Part shown: positions 34,091-46,506 of the stretch, one piece after another | Numbering within the stretch: the first letter of the stretch is position 1 | Layout: every line of letters starts with the position of its first letter | Assembly (NCBI RefSeq): GCF_003711515.1 | Contig: NW_021167089.1 | Coordinates: forward strand, 845,799-909,798 | Source: Sodiomyces alkalinus F11 | Taxonomy: Eukaryota; Ascomycota; Sordariomycetes; Glomerellales; Plectosphaerellaceae | Direction: 5' to 3' | DNA length: 64,000 nt | Made by a program: the position numbers and the translations under genes | The notes under the pieces: generated by a model | The model's input: the letters and a program-made list of their open reading frames with translations, nothing else | Told to the model about the DNA's origin: nothing | Database searches by the model: none

Positions 34091-34493
34091 GTAACAGGAA
34101 ATACCTACCTCCCTACCTGGTGCTCGACTCGCATCAGTGGATGGCCAAGGCGTACGGAAAACCGTACTTGGTACCCACGCACCGATTGATAATAATGTAT
34201 TCCTAGATAATTACTGAGTACCTTATCTACCCATATCTACACATCAGAGGAAAAGCCAAGTCAACCCGCTCGCAGCCATACGGTTACATTCCAATCGCAC
34301 GTGGGAAATGCCAAGTACCTTATGCTACACACCATCCCCGGGGCAAGGCACTGTGATTCCTGCCTGTGGTGTTGGAGTTGATGCAAATGTTTGTCGGTGT
34401 GACCGACTAAGGTACTTCGTACATGCAGTCAATCCTCCGTGGCATCCTAGCATCTTTCCCCCCTGCCCCGGCCCCGCCTCCCATTGCTCAGGC
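34091..34493. other. Intergenic region between transposon block and AKR gene
   Basis: Base composition returns to normal immediately after 34090. No gene is seen. Two copies of the dispersed GTAC-rich motif occur: CCGTACTTGGTACC near 34163 and GGTACTTCGTACATG near 34409. Confidence 0.45.
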
Positions 34494-35747
34494 TCATTTA
34501 GCTCCGGCACCGAACAAAGCCTCCCGCGTGTCGTAGGTATATGACAGATCCAGGTGCCAGTAATTGGTGGTGTCCGCCCTCGCAATGTACCAAGCTTCGT
34601 CCAGCGCCTGCACGACCTCATCCGGCAACGGACCCTTCTCGAGATGATCGAGGTTCACCTCGAGCTGCGAGACGCTCGAAACCCCGATCAGAATCCCGTC
34701 GTTGCCGTCTTTGATCTTGAGCCTCGAGTGATGCACCGTCCACCGTAGCGCCGTCTCGATGACACTAAGCCCGTGCTTTTCCACGGCCGCTTCGACCGTC
34801 TGCAACGCCCTGAACGTGCTGTCCCGGAAATACCGCTTGCGGTAGTTGGCCCCCATTGGGTTCACGTCCGAGAACCGTCCTTCCGTCGGTACGATGTCTT
34901 GGGACTTGATCTTGCCCGAGAACAGGCCGCCCGCGAGGGGGTTGTACACCACGATATCCAAGCCGTACCGACGGCACGCGGGGATCAGTTCGGCTTCGAT
35001 GTTGCGCGTGATCGCGTTGTACATGGCTTGGTATACCGTCGGACGGACCCAGCCGTTGTACTTGCACGTCAACACCACCTCGGCCACTTCGAATGCCGTA
35101 AAGTTGCTCAACCCGAAAGTGACGAACTTGCCGGCCTTGTGGAGCTTGTCTATCGCCTCGAGCGTTTCGGCGAAGGGCGTTGCGCGGTCCTGATCACCTC
35201 TGCGTCAGCTACGACTTCGTTGTCTTTCTTTCCGGGCTTCGTCGATCCTCCCTCCCTTGGCTGGCGCCAGGGCATTCAGGAGGTGGTCGTTCGAAGGAAA
35301 CTATTCACGTACCGCTGCATGGAGATATAGGATCTGTCCAGTGCACCCATGTTAACAAGATTCGTCTCTCCAGGAATACAGAGCCACATGGCCGTGGCTC
35401 GTTTAACTTACATCAACACAGTCGGTCCCGAGTTCTTTCAAGCTTGTCTCAACTGAGTCTAGCACCTTATCGGCAGCATACGTCCCGGGTTCGGCTGGAT
35501 ATTGAACCTTGGTGGCCAAGGTCAACCCCCTCTCCTTCCACTTCGCTTCCCGGGTGAAAGCCTCCTGCTGTTTCCCAACATACATCCGCGCCGTATCGAC
35601 TTCGTTATAGCCACGAGCCTGGAAGACATCAAGGGCCTTGTTGAATGTATTCAGATCAGTGATGCGAGCGCCTTGGTTCTCATTGGGCCCGAAAGTCATG
35701 AGACCCAAGATGATGCGGTCTTTCGGGTTCTGTGCGATGAGAGGCAT
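34494..35747 (-). CDS. Aldo/keto reductase, AKR7 (aflatoxin-aldehyde reductase-like)
   Basis: An NADPH-dependent reductase of aldehydes, resembling the AKR7 group; it is cytosolic and about 350 aa. Exons on minus: 35747-35412, 35333-35313 (21-bp micro-exon) and 35189-34494. Exon 1 begins MPLIAQNPKDRIILG and holds GYNEVDTARMYVG, with Asp and Tyr of the catalytic tetrad, and ATKVQYP with Lys. The micro-exon encodes ILYLHAA, which contains the tetrad His and matches the family sequence before DRATPFAETLEAIDKL. Exon 3 contains GLSNFTAFEVAEV, YNPLAGGLFSGK and the cofactor-side region GVSSVSQLEVNLDHLEKG, ending FGAGAK. All junctions are phase 0. An upstream in-frame Met (35840) adds 31 basic residues and is less likely. 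It starts 408 bp from the transposon edge and looks intact, so RIP has not spread into it. Confidence 0.92.
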
Positions 35748-36766
35748 GTTGGACGTTTGTTTACTTTCTTTCTTTGTTTTCGTTCTTCTTGGCCGGCGTA
35801 ATAGTAGACGTGAAGGAAGGTGGAAGGGAAGGAGGGACACACAAGTACCTCAGGTTCTTTTATCTAAGTAGGTGAGGACAAGAAGAATCGAAATGTGGGA
35901 CACAGTCCAATGGTTCGAACAGCTTCTTATGTGCATCTCTCGTTTCTCCATGAGGAAAACCTTCTAAGCCCCGCAAACCCCGGTCGACGAATCCTCTAAC
36001 TCCGATGTCGAACCCCTCATTTACGAACAACACGACGATGCGTACAATACTGAGAACCCCCGCCTTGTCGCCCTTGGAGAGTCCCAGGGGGCTGGGATTG
36101 ATGACCCGACTATCGGATCTCGCGCTGGCGTGCTCTGTCGTGCCAAAGACGTCATTAGACCTCATCATATGGAAGCCGGACTTGTTGATTAGTAGCGTCA
36201 AGTATGTACATAGTGTCCAGAGGTTGACTGCATCGGGAAAGACTCGGAATTCGTGCTTCGTACATCAGTATCGGGACGACGTTCCTCCGGATATCGGGAT
36301 GTTCTCTGTACTCGCTGGATACATAGGTACCTACGTGACATCGTGGAATCATGGGGAGCTTACATACTCCGAATGAAAGTCATGTGACATTACCCTTCTG
36401 AATCCGCACAAACTCCGTAGTACCTTATAGAGGTATTTCTTAGGTGGCTGCCTCAGGACCACGTGCCTTAAAGCGCTTTTCGCGTAGTACCTTCCTTTAA
36501 AGCGCGTCGTTCACCACCCTTGTTCGCGTCACTAACGTGCCAACTAGGAATCTCGCAATTTCCAATAACCTCCATCACATTGTGGTGGAGTATCTCAGAT
36601 CCAGCCTGCTAAATATTATCGCCAAACTAATTTGCTAAAGTATTATTCACGATTTCGTTACAGTAACACTATCGGACTATTTTCAGAGGGGTGTTCATGC
36701 ACCAGCATCACCGACGTGATTTCTATAACAGCTTCAGACGGGTCCTCTCCCTCTGTGCTCTTGAAG
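35748..36766. other. Divergent intergenic region between AKR and mbp1
   Basis: This 1-kb stretch holds the promoters of two divergent genes. No protein-coding exon was recognised. GTAC-rich motif copies lie at about 36255 (GCTTCGTACATCAG), 36322 (ATAGGTACCTACGTG) and 36412 (AAACTCCGTAGTACC). An AAAGCGC motif recurs at 36470-36505, in CTTAAAGCGCTTTTCGCG and TTTAAAGCGCGTCG; it resembles GC-rich cell-cycle-type elements, but I cannot assign it. Confidence 0.45.
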
Positions 36767-39062
36767 ATGGTCAAGGACAATGCACAACCTCCGCAGCCTG
36801 GTATCTATAGTGCCACGTACAGTGGCGTAAGTCTTCCGCTCTCCAATTATCTGATATTCCGGCCCTCCAAAGGAAGGCATCCCAACAGCCTACTCCAAGC
36901 CCTTAGGTCTCTTTGACTTAAAGACCACGATAGACTGAACCAAGTTCCTATTGGTCGTCGACAAGCCGGTGCTGCCTGCCTATGCTGAGCACCATTAAAG
37001 GCTTCTTTCTCCTGGTGCCTGAAGTGCTAACTCTCCTCCTTGTGCAGATTCCCGTCTACGAGTTCCAGTTCGGAGATGACTTGAAGGAGCATATCATGCG
37101 CCGGCGGGAAGATAACTGGGTTAATGCCACACATATCCTGAAAGCCGCAGGCTTTGACAAGCCAGCACGAACCCGAATCCTCGAGCGAGAGGTCCAGAAA
37201 GACACACACGAGAAAATCCAAGGAGGATATGGAAAATACCAAGGGACCTGGATTCCTCTCGAGCAAGGTATCCAGCTAGCCCAGCGGAACAATGTATTTG
37301 ACCGGATACGCCCCATCTTCGACTTTACACCTGGTTCGAAAACTCCGCCGCCTGCTCCCCGCCATGCGAGCAAACCCAAGGCACCGAGAAAACCAGCCGT
37401 GCCTAAATGGCCTGGTTCGTCCTCCCGTTGCGTTGACATCTTACATGGGCACATGTTTGGCTGACCGACCCCTAAGCAGCTGCTGCCGTTGCCGCGCAAG
37501 AAGACGTGGATGCTGGTGACTCCGTTATGAATGAGGATGATACCCCAGATAATCTCACTGTGGCATCCGCCTCGCACATGGCCGAAGAAGACCATTTCGA
37601 CATGTCCCACATCTCCTCCACTGGTCACCGTAAGCGGAAGCGGGAAGAAGCCATTCAGGACATGACCCAACAGCAGCACTCGGTATACGGGGATGAGCTC
37701 TTAGATTATTTCCTCCTCTCGAGGAATGAGAAGCCAGCACTTCGACCAGAGCCGCCTCCGAATTTCCAGCCCGACTGGATCATCGACTCGGAGGACCATA
37801 CGGCGCTCCACTGGGCAGCGGCGATGGGCGATATTGAAGTCATCAAGCAGCTGAAACGCTTCGGCGCTAATCTCGCCGTCCAGAACGTCCGTGGTGAGAC
37901 ACCACTCATGCGGGCTGTTCACTTCACGAACTGCTACGAGAAGGAAACCTTTCCCCAGGTCCTTCGGGAGCTGTTCGAGACGGTCAGCCTGCGGGATCAC
38001 AGGGGTGCGACCGTTATCCATCATGCGACAGTCATGAGGAATGGCCGTGTCACCAGCCACCCGTGCTCCAGGTATTATCTGGATCTCATCCTGAACAAGC
38101 TCCAGGAGGCGGCCGATCCCATGTTCGTGCAAAACCTCATCGACACCCAAGACCACGATGGCAACACGGCGCTCCATCTCGCTGCCGGGAGGAACGCGCG
38201 GAAGTGTATTCGAGCCCTGCTGGGGAGGAACGCATCCACGGATATGCCTAATCAGGATGGCGTATATACCGAGGACATGATCCAACAGTTAAACGGGGTC
38301 CGGAAGGAGCTGCATCGATCCTCGTCCCCGTTCGCACCTGACACGCGCTCGGAAAGAGAACACACCGGCGTCGCGGTGAACAACGACCGTGCCAGGAAGG
38401 CGTTTGGCTTTGCGGTGTATGATTCCGATGCCGCAAACGTTATCCAGGACCGCATTGCGCCCCTCGTTTCGCAGAGCCTACACGAACTCTCCGCGACGTT
38501 CGACGAGGAGCTGCACGAGAAAGAAGCGGCCGAGAAGGACGCACGCCGCCTCCTGAACAACACGCAGAACGAGCTCAACTCCATCCGCCAGGAAATTGCC
38601 ATGCTCGAGGGCCAACTCGAGCCCGACAACGTGGCCTCCAAGGTCATGGCCGAGGCCAATCTGGCTAAGCACCAGGTCATGTCGCTCATCACGCGCCAGA
38701 ACAGGCTGCACGTGCATGAATCCGTCGACGCGGAACTGAGCCAGCTCAATGGCGACGTCGAGGAGGGTTCCTACGAGGAGCGCCTGGCTCTCGCGCGTCA
38801 GCTCCATGCGGCGGTACAGGAACAGCGCCAGGCGGAGGCCGAGTACGTCGACGCTCTGGGCATGGTGGGAACGGGCGAGAACATCGACAAATATCGTCGG
38901 CTGCTTAAGAAGTGCCTCGACCCTAGAGATGCCGACACACTCGACAGCAACCTTGACAGCCTCGTGGAGATGATGGAGGAGGACCGCGACGTGGGGGTTG
39001 ATATGGATGGCGTCGAAGCCAAGTCCGTGGATGTTGGGATGAGTCTCAACCTTCACATGTGA
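36767..39062 (+). CDS. mbp1: APSES/KilA-N transcription factor with ankyrin repeats (Mbp1 type)
   Basis: DNA-binding subunit of the MBF-type G1/S transcription complex. Exons 36767-36826, 37048-37414 and 37480-39062 give 669 aa. Exon 1 encodes MVKDNAQPPQPGIYSATYSG. The APSES domain (residues about 21-125) shows VYEFQFGDDLKEHIMRRR, WVNATHILKAAGFDK and GGYGKYQGTWIPL. A basic linker (KPKAPRKPAVPKW) and a putative nuclear signal (HRKRKREE) follow. Ankyrin repeats occupy about residues 245-420 (DHTALHWAAAMGDIEVIKQL, DGNTALHLAAGRNARKCI). A long coiled coil lies at about 480-640, probably the Swi6-binding side. The intron 2 donor is GTTCGT; the join is supported by phase (G plus CT giving Ala). The first intron is the longest of the assigned introns, at 221 bp. 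Confidence 0.93.
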
Positions 39063-41019
39063 AGACGTCCTGTTGTAGCGTATGTTACCACGGGGCCGTT
39101 ATAGGCTTCTACCTGCGCTCGGATTCGATGTCTTGGGCGCAATTTCTTTCGTCTCATCTCTTGTTTATCTCTTTATGGCCTGTTGACATACATCAGCCGG
39201 AGCAGAGGGTCTTATTCCCCGCGCCGGGTGGGGGTGGGGGGCAGCGAAGGTCGCTTATTTGTGTTTGGGCATCGCCAACGCCTCCGGGCCTATAAGGAGG
39301 AGCTGCGTTATACCATACGAACGGCAGGAGGGTTATTTTTTTTCAGGCGTTGTGGCTTAGCGAATGGCGGACGGCGTGGGGCTGGTGGCCTAGCATTGAC
39401 TGACCTGAATAGATCTATACCTTTGATGGTACCCATGAAAATATTGGGATGCGAACCAGCTTTGACTCTTACCTTATGCTTCTGCTCCAGCTCATGTCAC
39501 ATTACTAAGGCCATCGGAAGGTCAACCTCCCCTCCCCCTCCCCAACCTTGACTTTTTTCTTCTTCTTTTTTTCTCGCTCTGTGCGCCTGATCACTTCGCA
39601 CTCACATCATACGACCCAGCTGACTCTGCCAACCCAGTATATTGTCTACGGTACCAAGTCCGGTGTAAGTCAACCATTGGCTGGGGCCTCTGTAGCCAAA
39701 GAGAAAGCTTGCTGACGACGTCGATATAGAATATATTCACTATATCCAGTCACGTTGCTGTTCCACTTCATATAACCCTTCCACTCCACTCTTGTGGCCA
39801 GGTTCCGGGCGAAGACGTTCTTGGCGGGACACCACTTCTCGCACAGGACTGGACGACCTGGGTTGGCTGCAGACCGTTCTCATGACCACATGGGCTAACA
39901 GAGCTTGCACGTAGGAAGTAAGTACCAGCAGCGAGTAAGTACCAGCAGCAAGTGGAGACCTCATGCACGATTAGTTATTGGTGGCTTGGTCTAGGGGCTA
40001 CAACGTACTGATGGAACGGTGGTCAGATCAGGCGCCTGTCATCCCGTCCAATCGACCGGTGAAGAAGTCCTAGTGAAGGACGTCTCAGGTTGAAAAGCTG
40101 GCTGGGGAAGTTCGATCGAGATAACTTGGCCGGGAAGTCACCACATCTGCATCCTGTGTCTCAGATGCACATGGACGGATCAGCTCGATGAATAAGAAAG
40201 GTTCTGTTCAAGGGTGGCCAATGCCTAGCAACGCACTGGACCGCCTCTTGTTGTGCTGGAAGAACAATTTTTATCTGGGCAGTTTTGTACCCAAGCAAGC
40301 GCCCAGTCTCTAGAAGAACTCGAGAAGTCGGGTGGTGGAGACGAAAGTTCTTGGCCAAGATGATCTGATCGGTCTGAACGGTCCAGTTTTTGATTGCCGG
40401 GTGGTCATCTGGGGGTTAGTCTTGACAGCTTAAGGTAGATTGGACCAACAGGGCAAAGTCCTCCGTATCAAGTGGAAGCATAGGGCTCACAGGTCAACCT
40501 TTCCAAGTTGAATAAGATGGGCTCACGGAAGCCCGATAATTTGCACGCCAGCTGAATGCCAGTTCCACCAGACCAGCCCATCATGACTGTGGAACAACGT
40601 AGCTCGGGCTGGACCAAGCAGGCGGGACAAGTTGACGCCTGACTGTGGCCAACCAAGGTCTATCAGGCTGGATGCGAGATCGATATGAATGCGTACACGG
40701 ACGGATACTTCGTAGGTGTTTGGGGGGTGGGATTGGACGGACTGCGGCTGATGGAACCCGGACCTAACAATGCGGAGGTCCAGGTAGCTAAGGCATGTTA
40801 AGTCGTTCATAGCGCGAGCATGCCGCGCATGACGTACCTTGCTCAGCGGTCCTTGGTTCGAGGCAATGATCTAATAGGTGGCAGGTTAGCAGCAGGCTTT
40901 GGCTTGCCTAACGGACAGCACTTTACGAGGTCAAAGTGCAGCTGGAATCAAGCAGCATGACAGCACGGGATGTGGGAGATCCAGTAAAGCAGGAGGCGGC
41001 AAAGCAACAGAGCATGCGC

Positions 41020-41096
41020 CAGGTGCCGGGGAAAAGGGACTCGAACTCCACATAGACTAGACGTGCCGTGCTTTTCGTACCCCTTGTTGTACTAAG
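41020..41096 (-). repeat. tRNA-like segment with A-box and B-box-like motifs (possible SINE relic)
   Basis: On the minus strand, TGGCTTAGTACAA (A-box-like, near 41094) is followed about 50 bp later by GAGTTCGAGTCC (B-box-like, near 41045). The flanks do not fold into a good tRNA: the T-stem does not pair and the acceptor has a mismatch. This suggests a decayed tRNA-derived element rather than a tRNA gene. Confidence 0.25.
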
Positions 41097-42595
41097 CCAC
41101 CCGAGCTGCAGGAAGCACGGCATTTTTGAAGTGGCACCGGAGCAATTGCCTCTTGAAAATGAGACATCGGGTGGTCGAATTTCTCGTGAAGTGGGGGGAT
41201 TTAGAAGTCTCTTGCTTTTGTTGATGGACTCAGAAACCTGAGGGACCTACATGTACCGGTAATGATGATGATAAGTCAGCATGGACCATGGTGTCCCAGA
41301 CGGTTTACGCCGGGTGATCTGGACCTTGCGGGGGATGGACTTTTGACGGGGGGCTTCAGCTGAGAAGTGTCCCGAGCAAAATGCGGGAAACGGTGGATCC
41401 CTAGGGACTAATATCGCGAACACGAAAAAGGGCGACATGGAAATTGTCCTGTTAACACAGCTATCAGGCTATCGCACGCGGCCGATGAGGCGCGGTCGTG
41501 TCAAGTCTGGGCAGTGGCAATGTTTACACGTAACAAACGAGTCGTTCAAGGCCGTGATGAGTCGGTGATTGTCAGCGAAAAGGAAAAGGACGCGTGCCTT
41601 CAGGGCGAATTTCAGGATGCGATGGAGAAGGGTGTGAGAAACGATGCAAGAGGGGGCCAAGCAGAGGCATCTGAAACCCCAGTCCCGAATCCGAATGTCC
41701 CGTCGGGCTTAATTGGGCCTGACGCGAATGGGTGGGAGATCGTCAAGGGCCGATCTTTCGGATTCGAGGCTTGTCACTGATCTTCAGAATCCCAGCAAAA
41801 AAACGTCAACGACACGGTCCCCTTCGTTGTCGTAATGGGGAAGGCGAATTGAAGGCGCAAGAGCTTTTGGGTCGAGTTTCTACTTTCCTCCTTTGCGTGA
41901 CGGACTCGTGGAACTGTGCAACTCCAGAGCAGGAATAGGCTGTCCTGTGGAGCTCGGAGACTACACTAGACTTCAATATTTAGATAGGGTATTATGTGCC
42001 CGTTGAGCTTCGGTTTGCTCAGTTCAGTTAGCTATTCGTATCATGTTGTTTGTTTCCTGTGTTTGTTTCCTGTGCCTCTGCCTATAATAAGCAACCCGGA
42101 AATATTCCAGGCGCAATATACAAGGGGCGGGGTTCACCGCTGACAACTTCAAATCGAACTCGCTGAAAGAATCTAAAGTGAGACTTGCCTTACCATATAT
42201 GGATTGGTTCCGTGCCAATCATGCAGGACGTGGGTCCCGAAGTCGCACTCCCCTGGGGTGTTCTTTTCCAGAATCGCGACGGCGTGTAACTAGGATTTCG
42301 GTGGAACAAATGAAGGACTTCCGCGTGCGAGGTGACAGCTGGAAGCGATCCCTGAATTGATGGGAATCCCCACCTCGGCGAATGACAGCCAGCTTGCCAA
42401 ACGACAATTCAAGATCCAGATCTCGCTCAACCCACATGGAAGTACGACGAAGTTGGTATGGTTACCCAACCATACGTTGTACAGATATGCACCGGGGTGC
42501 TTTTTCAGCTTCCATTTTCTATGGATACAAGCAAAAAAAGTAAAGTTGGGTTTCGATATGCGAACTCCTTCGAAGGGCGGGGGGGTTTTTTTCTT

Positions 42596-42597
<2 letters not shown>

Positions 42598-42632
<35 letters not shown>
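42598..42632. repeat. Poly-T tract (35 bp)
   Basis: An uninterrupted run of 35 T preceded by GGGCGGGGGGG and TTTTTTTCTTCA. It could be a mononucleotide tract or the poly-A end of a minus-strand retroposon; no target duplication was found. Confidence 0.7.
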
Positions 42633-42633
<1 letters not shown>

Positions 42634-44281
42634 GTTTGATGACGATTACTTCGTACAACGTACACGGTATGTATGCCACCACGAGCTGAACCTTTGTGTT
42701 GGAACAGGTTACTGGTGCCGAGAAGCGCAAATTAAAAGTACAAGCGGTGCACTTCTGGCATCTGCGGGTGTTCGAGCACTTTAGGCGAGCCGAGTCGAGT
42801 CGGCCAATGTACGTACTTCCGCGACTCGGCTGTGTCTGGGCTTCGTCCAGTCTTTGTCGTCGCAAGATGCCGATGAACATGCCCATCAGCCCTATGGCGA
42901 TGCCTTTGTGGGAGGACCTGGGTGAGAGGGTTGGGACCACTACGGGGTAGGAAGGACCGCCCAACCACGGAGTCGTAATTACGGAGTAACGTACGAAGTA
43001 ATTATGTACTACCTACATTAACCGCGCACTCTCGGCCTCTCACGAACCTGGAAGTACCTTACCTAACGGAGCAGTTATGGGCGAAGTAACTACCTTAATT
43101 ACCTAGGTACACTATGACCTGCCGATAACCGAGCTCGACGCAGATGTACTTCACGGGGCCCTGCGGATCCTTCTTTCACACGCACACGAACAGCTCTCGT
43201 TGATGCCGCCCGACCTATTACGATGCACATTCGGGCAGATGAGTAAGCTCTTAATGCACCACAATCCGGAAGGCAGAACGCGACGCAAGGCGCCGCCGTG
43301 AGGAGGCGTGCCTGTAGTACAATGTACGACACTGGCAGGGGTCACGGGCCACGGGCCGTGGGTCACAGCTCAGCTCAGCTGAACCTCAGCACGCCCACGA
43401 CACGCTAGCGAGAGCTGGCTTGGTGTAATTATCGTCTTGCTGGGATTTGCACAAGGCCCCTTGCTCGATCAACGCAAGACGCCCATTGAGAGAGCGGGCC
43501 AGCGAAGGAGAAATCAAGTTGCGCCTTTCGACTCGGCGCGAGACAGGGCGTGTGCGAATTCTTCTTGCACTTGTGTCGCTTCTCCGGTCGAATTTTATTC
43601 TTCCTTTTTTTTTTTTCTTTTTTTTTTCTGTTCACCCCCCTCCTTCTTCATATTCCTCCGCAAAGCGTCGAGTCCACAGCCGGCGGCCATCTGATTTCGA
43701 CCCTTGACGTCTCTCGCCTCAAATTTCATTCTTGCGAACACACCCAAAGTACCGAGAAAACACTCCGTGGCGGCTGTCTCCGTCAGCCAGCGAGCTCATG
43801 AAACACGCACCAGTTATTTGTCTCCATGGCTCGTGCCTGTTTGCTAAGCCCAGTTGCCAGGGTTTGATTCCAAGAGCCCGTTCCTTCGGGACCCCCCTTT
43901 GATTAGCAAGGGACCACAAGGGGGAGAAACGGGTCCAAGGAAAGTGCCGACGCATGACGCATTTGTCTAGAGGGAAGAAAGAGAGGAAAGAAAGAAAAAA
44001 GAAATACAAAAAAATTACAAAAAGGTTGGCTGTCGTCAACGGTCAAATCGCAGCTGAACATTTAACTGTTTCCAATATCAAGCACCGCCACAGGACCGTT
44101 GACGTTGACTGACTGGACAGGGACCCCACAAGGTTCGACAAATTCTGACAGCCTTCTATTGCCGTTCAGGTCCCCGAATCGCTTTCGAAGTTGGTGTCTA
44201 CCCTCGCATTCGGTACCTCGACCTATATGAGGTACCTACCTACCTTACCTATGATATACGAAGAGTGATTCATCACATTAA

Positions 44282-44305
44282 ATGTACTCCGTACGAAGTA
44301 CATAT
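44282..44305. repeat. GTAC-rich palindromic motif
   Basis: ATGTACTCCGTACGAAGTACAT is a near-perfect palindrome. The same half-site with a loop occurs at 56036-56075 (ATGTACTCCGTACC ... GGTACGAAGTACAT). Variants are dispersed through the intergenic DNA of the window. Confidence 0.75.
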
Positions 44306-45384
44306 ACGCCACCCTGACCTGAGTAGGAGGAGGCTGGCCGCGGGAGACCAAAACGGGAAAACTTGTGGCGGCGACGTTGCTGGAACCTTTTGACTTGATC
44401 TTTTGTTCCGGCCACCCTTGGGGCCAACCTAGCACGCGACGCTCAGACAAATCCCAAGACAAGGATCTTGGTCGATGGGCGACCCCTTCGCTCATCTTGT
44501 TCCTCCTCCCACAGCACCCTCTAACCTGACCCGATCCTACTCCCATATGGAGTATAGACGATCTTACTGCACGTCCCCGTCCTTATGTATTCCTCTCACC
44601 AGCCCGTAAACGCGCCCCCTTTGCCGTATGCATATGGTGACGATACATATATGAGACCTTCCCACTTCCCTATCCCTACTCCTCGTCCCAAGAGCAGAGC
44701 AAACTCCCTTCCCTTCCATTCTCCCCCACTGTCTTGTGCTAGCAACCGTGATCCCCTCCCACTACATTGCGCCTCAAAAACTGCGCCGCCTTTTCAATCG
44801 ACTAGAACCGTGTCGGCATCTTGCCTCTCCCATACCTAGCGTCGTCAATGATTATATCGATATTCTCCGACCAATTCACGCCGCTCTGCCCTTTCTTGTC
44901 CGACGACCCTGAGACATCGACTTCCCATTGTGCCACTTGGCGAGCCCATCCAGAACAACCCTGAGACCGATGCGCCTTGCCATCCTAGTTCCCAACCAAC
45001 CTCTAGTCTACCGCCGGCGATCTCCACCATCCTCCCCCTTCCTCGCTCACTCATACGGGCGTCTCAAATTCCAGTAATCGACGCGGCCTTTCAGCTCCTG
45101 ATCTGTCCTGCACGTCAAGACACCGGTCATTTCGGTTTGTTTAGCGACACTCAGCAGCTCACGAATAACTTGATCTGTCAGTGTCAGGTCTTGCGTTGGT
45201 AGTTGCAACTGCTCTCAGCCCAGCCCCGTTGAGACACCTAGCCGTTTCACACTGGAACGTGGATTTGTATCTCTCATCTACAACGCCGAACCGGTGTGCT
45301 TGGTACAGAACAAGCATCACCTCGTTCGTTCTCTGACGCTGGCCAAAGCCGGCGATTTTCTTTCAGCCTCCGCCCCGCGGTGCC

Positions 45385-46425
45385 ATGCCAGCGGTCGCAA
45401 CCGATAACCACGCGGTCGTGGGCGGTCCGGCCTTGTTGACAGACTTGCCCTGGAAGCTCCTATCCCTGAGTCTGGGTTCTGTTGCTATCTCCGTTGTGGC
45501 TGCGGTCGTCATTCGCCGTTTCAAAACAAGAAACAATTCACCTTGGACCGTGTCCGGCAAGCCCGAGATACGCTTCTTTGAAGAGGAGGCCACCGAGGCC
45601 GACGTACCTGTAATCTACCAGCAACGGCTGCACTATCAATTCCCCAGCCATCACTGTATCATAGACGACAAGATGGCTGGAAGAGACGATGGCAGTAGTC
45701 CTGCAGGTGACGAGGCCTCAAGGAGCCAGGAGTCCTCCTTCCCCAGCTCCGCCGACACAATATCCGACAACGATGACCCCCGTCCAGAACACGAATCCCC
45801 GTCCGGCGGGTCTCACTCGGCCGGGAAACGACCCGAGGTAGCAGCGCCCAGGTTCATCGTATCCAGACCGCCGCCGCCTCCTCCGTTGACCCCTCCAGAA
45901 CGTTCGAACTCTATTTTCACGGTCGAGGATGCCAACCGGAGTCGTGCCGGGAGGGCCCCTGAGCTAGACAGTTCATTCTTCGATCAGCCGAATCCCGATT
46001 TCATGGAATCTACGCCAGTCCCGCCTGAAGACCCGTCGACCAGCGCCATGCGGACGCAGAATACATCGATCTCGCGCCGGCGCTCTTACACTCGGATGCT
46101 GCCCATGAACACCGCATCGCCAGCTTCCTCCCCCAGGGTCGCCCCAGCAGAAAACTCCGGGTCTCTGTTCACGCCATCCTCATTCCCGCCATCATCACCT
46201 TTCTTGCCAGGCCCCCCTCCCGCCGAGGGTAAAAACTCTCGAGAACCAACCCAGCAGATCGAGGTCCAGGGCGAGATCATCTCCGTCATGGACGACTCCG
46301 GGGCAGGGTGGAAGCGTCATACGCGAATCTACGGCGGGGGCGTATGTCTCGCATGTGCGGCAGCAGCAAATGACGGTCAGGGCGGCTTCTACGGGAGCAA
46401 CGTCCGGCCTGAAGACATGCATTGA
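45385..46425 (+). CDS. Single-pass membrane protein of unknown function
   Basis: A 346-aa single-exon protein. Residues about 23-43 (WKLLSLSLGSVAISVVAAVV) form one hydrophobic segment followed by RRFKTR, consistent with an N-terminal signal anchor. The middle (about 95-290) is disordered, rich in Ser/Pro/Asp, with a PPPPPPLTPPE run. The C-terminal 60 residues look structured: GEIISVMDDSGAGWKRHTRI, YGGGVCLACAAA and GGFYGSNVRPEDM. I believe this tail recurs in fungal hypothetical proteins, but cannot name a function. An unspliced intron near residues 78-95 (YQQRLHYQFPSHHCIID) is possible, since that part looks atypical. The start is the first Met after a GC-rich leader. Confidence 0.7.
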   Translation: MPAVATDNHAVVGGPALLTDLPWKLLSLSLGSVAISVVAAVVIRRFKTRNNSPWTVSGKPEIRFFEEEATEADVPVIYQQRLHYQFPSHHCIIDDKMAGRDDGSSPAGDEASRSQESSFPSSADTISDNDDPRPEHESPSGGSHSAGKRPEVAAPRFIVSRPPPPPPLTPPERSNSIFTVEDANRSRAGRAPELDSSFFDQPNPDFMESTPVPPEDPSTSAMRTQNTSISRRRSYTRMLPMNTASPASSPRVAPAENSGSLFTPSSFPPSSPFLPGPPPAEGKNSREPTQQIEVQGEIISVMDDSGAGWKRHTRIYGGGVCLACAAAANDGQGGFYGSNVRPEDMH

Positions 46426-46483
46426 GGAGCATGGCGTGGGGAGGCGCGCGCAGGATATGACGGCAAAATCCGTTTCGGAGGGC

Positions 46484-46506
46484 ATATATATATATATATA
46501 TATATA
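46484..46506. repeat. (AT)n microsatellite
   Basis: About eleven AT units, 60 bp downstream of the stop codon of the membrane-protein gene. Confidence 0.85.

Larger units (their letters stand above)
39063..45384. other. Long intergenic region without recognised genes
   Basis: 6.3 kb. The first part is the mbp1 3' flank. Open stretches at 41514-41777 (+), 42290-42964 (-) and 44585-44836 (+) show no family resemblance or splice structure that I trust. From 42600 on, the sequence has promoter-like poly-pyrimidine tracts (43596-43632) and GTAC-rich motif clusters at 42640-43110 and 44225-44310. Segments near 39985-40060 and 41020-41095 look like degraded Pol III promoters. Small multi-exon genes could be missed here. 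Confidence 0.4.

Noticed and set aside
41020..41096. Functional tRNA gene
   Set aside because: The T-stem does not pair and the acceptor stem has a mismatch, so only the promoter-like boxes remain.
42598..42632. Poly-A tail of a LINE or SINE
   Set aside because: No retroposon body or target duplication was found next to it, so it is kept only as a homopolymer tract.
42290..42964. 224-aa open frame on minus crossing the poly-T tract
   Set aside because: It depends on a homopolymer run (poly-Lys) and has no domain resemblance.
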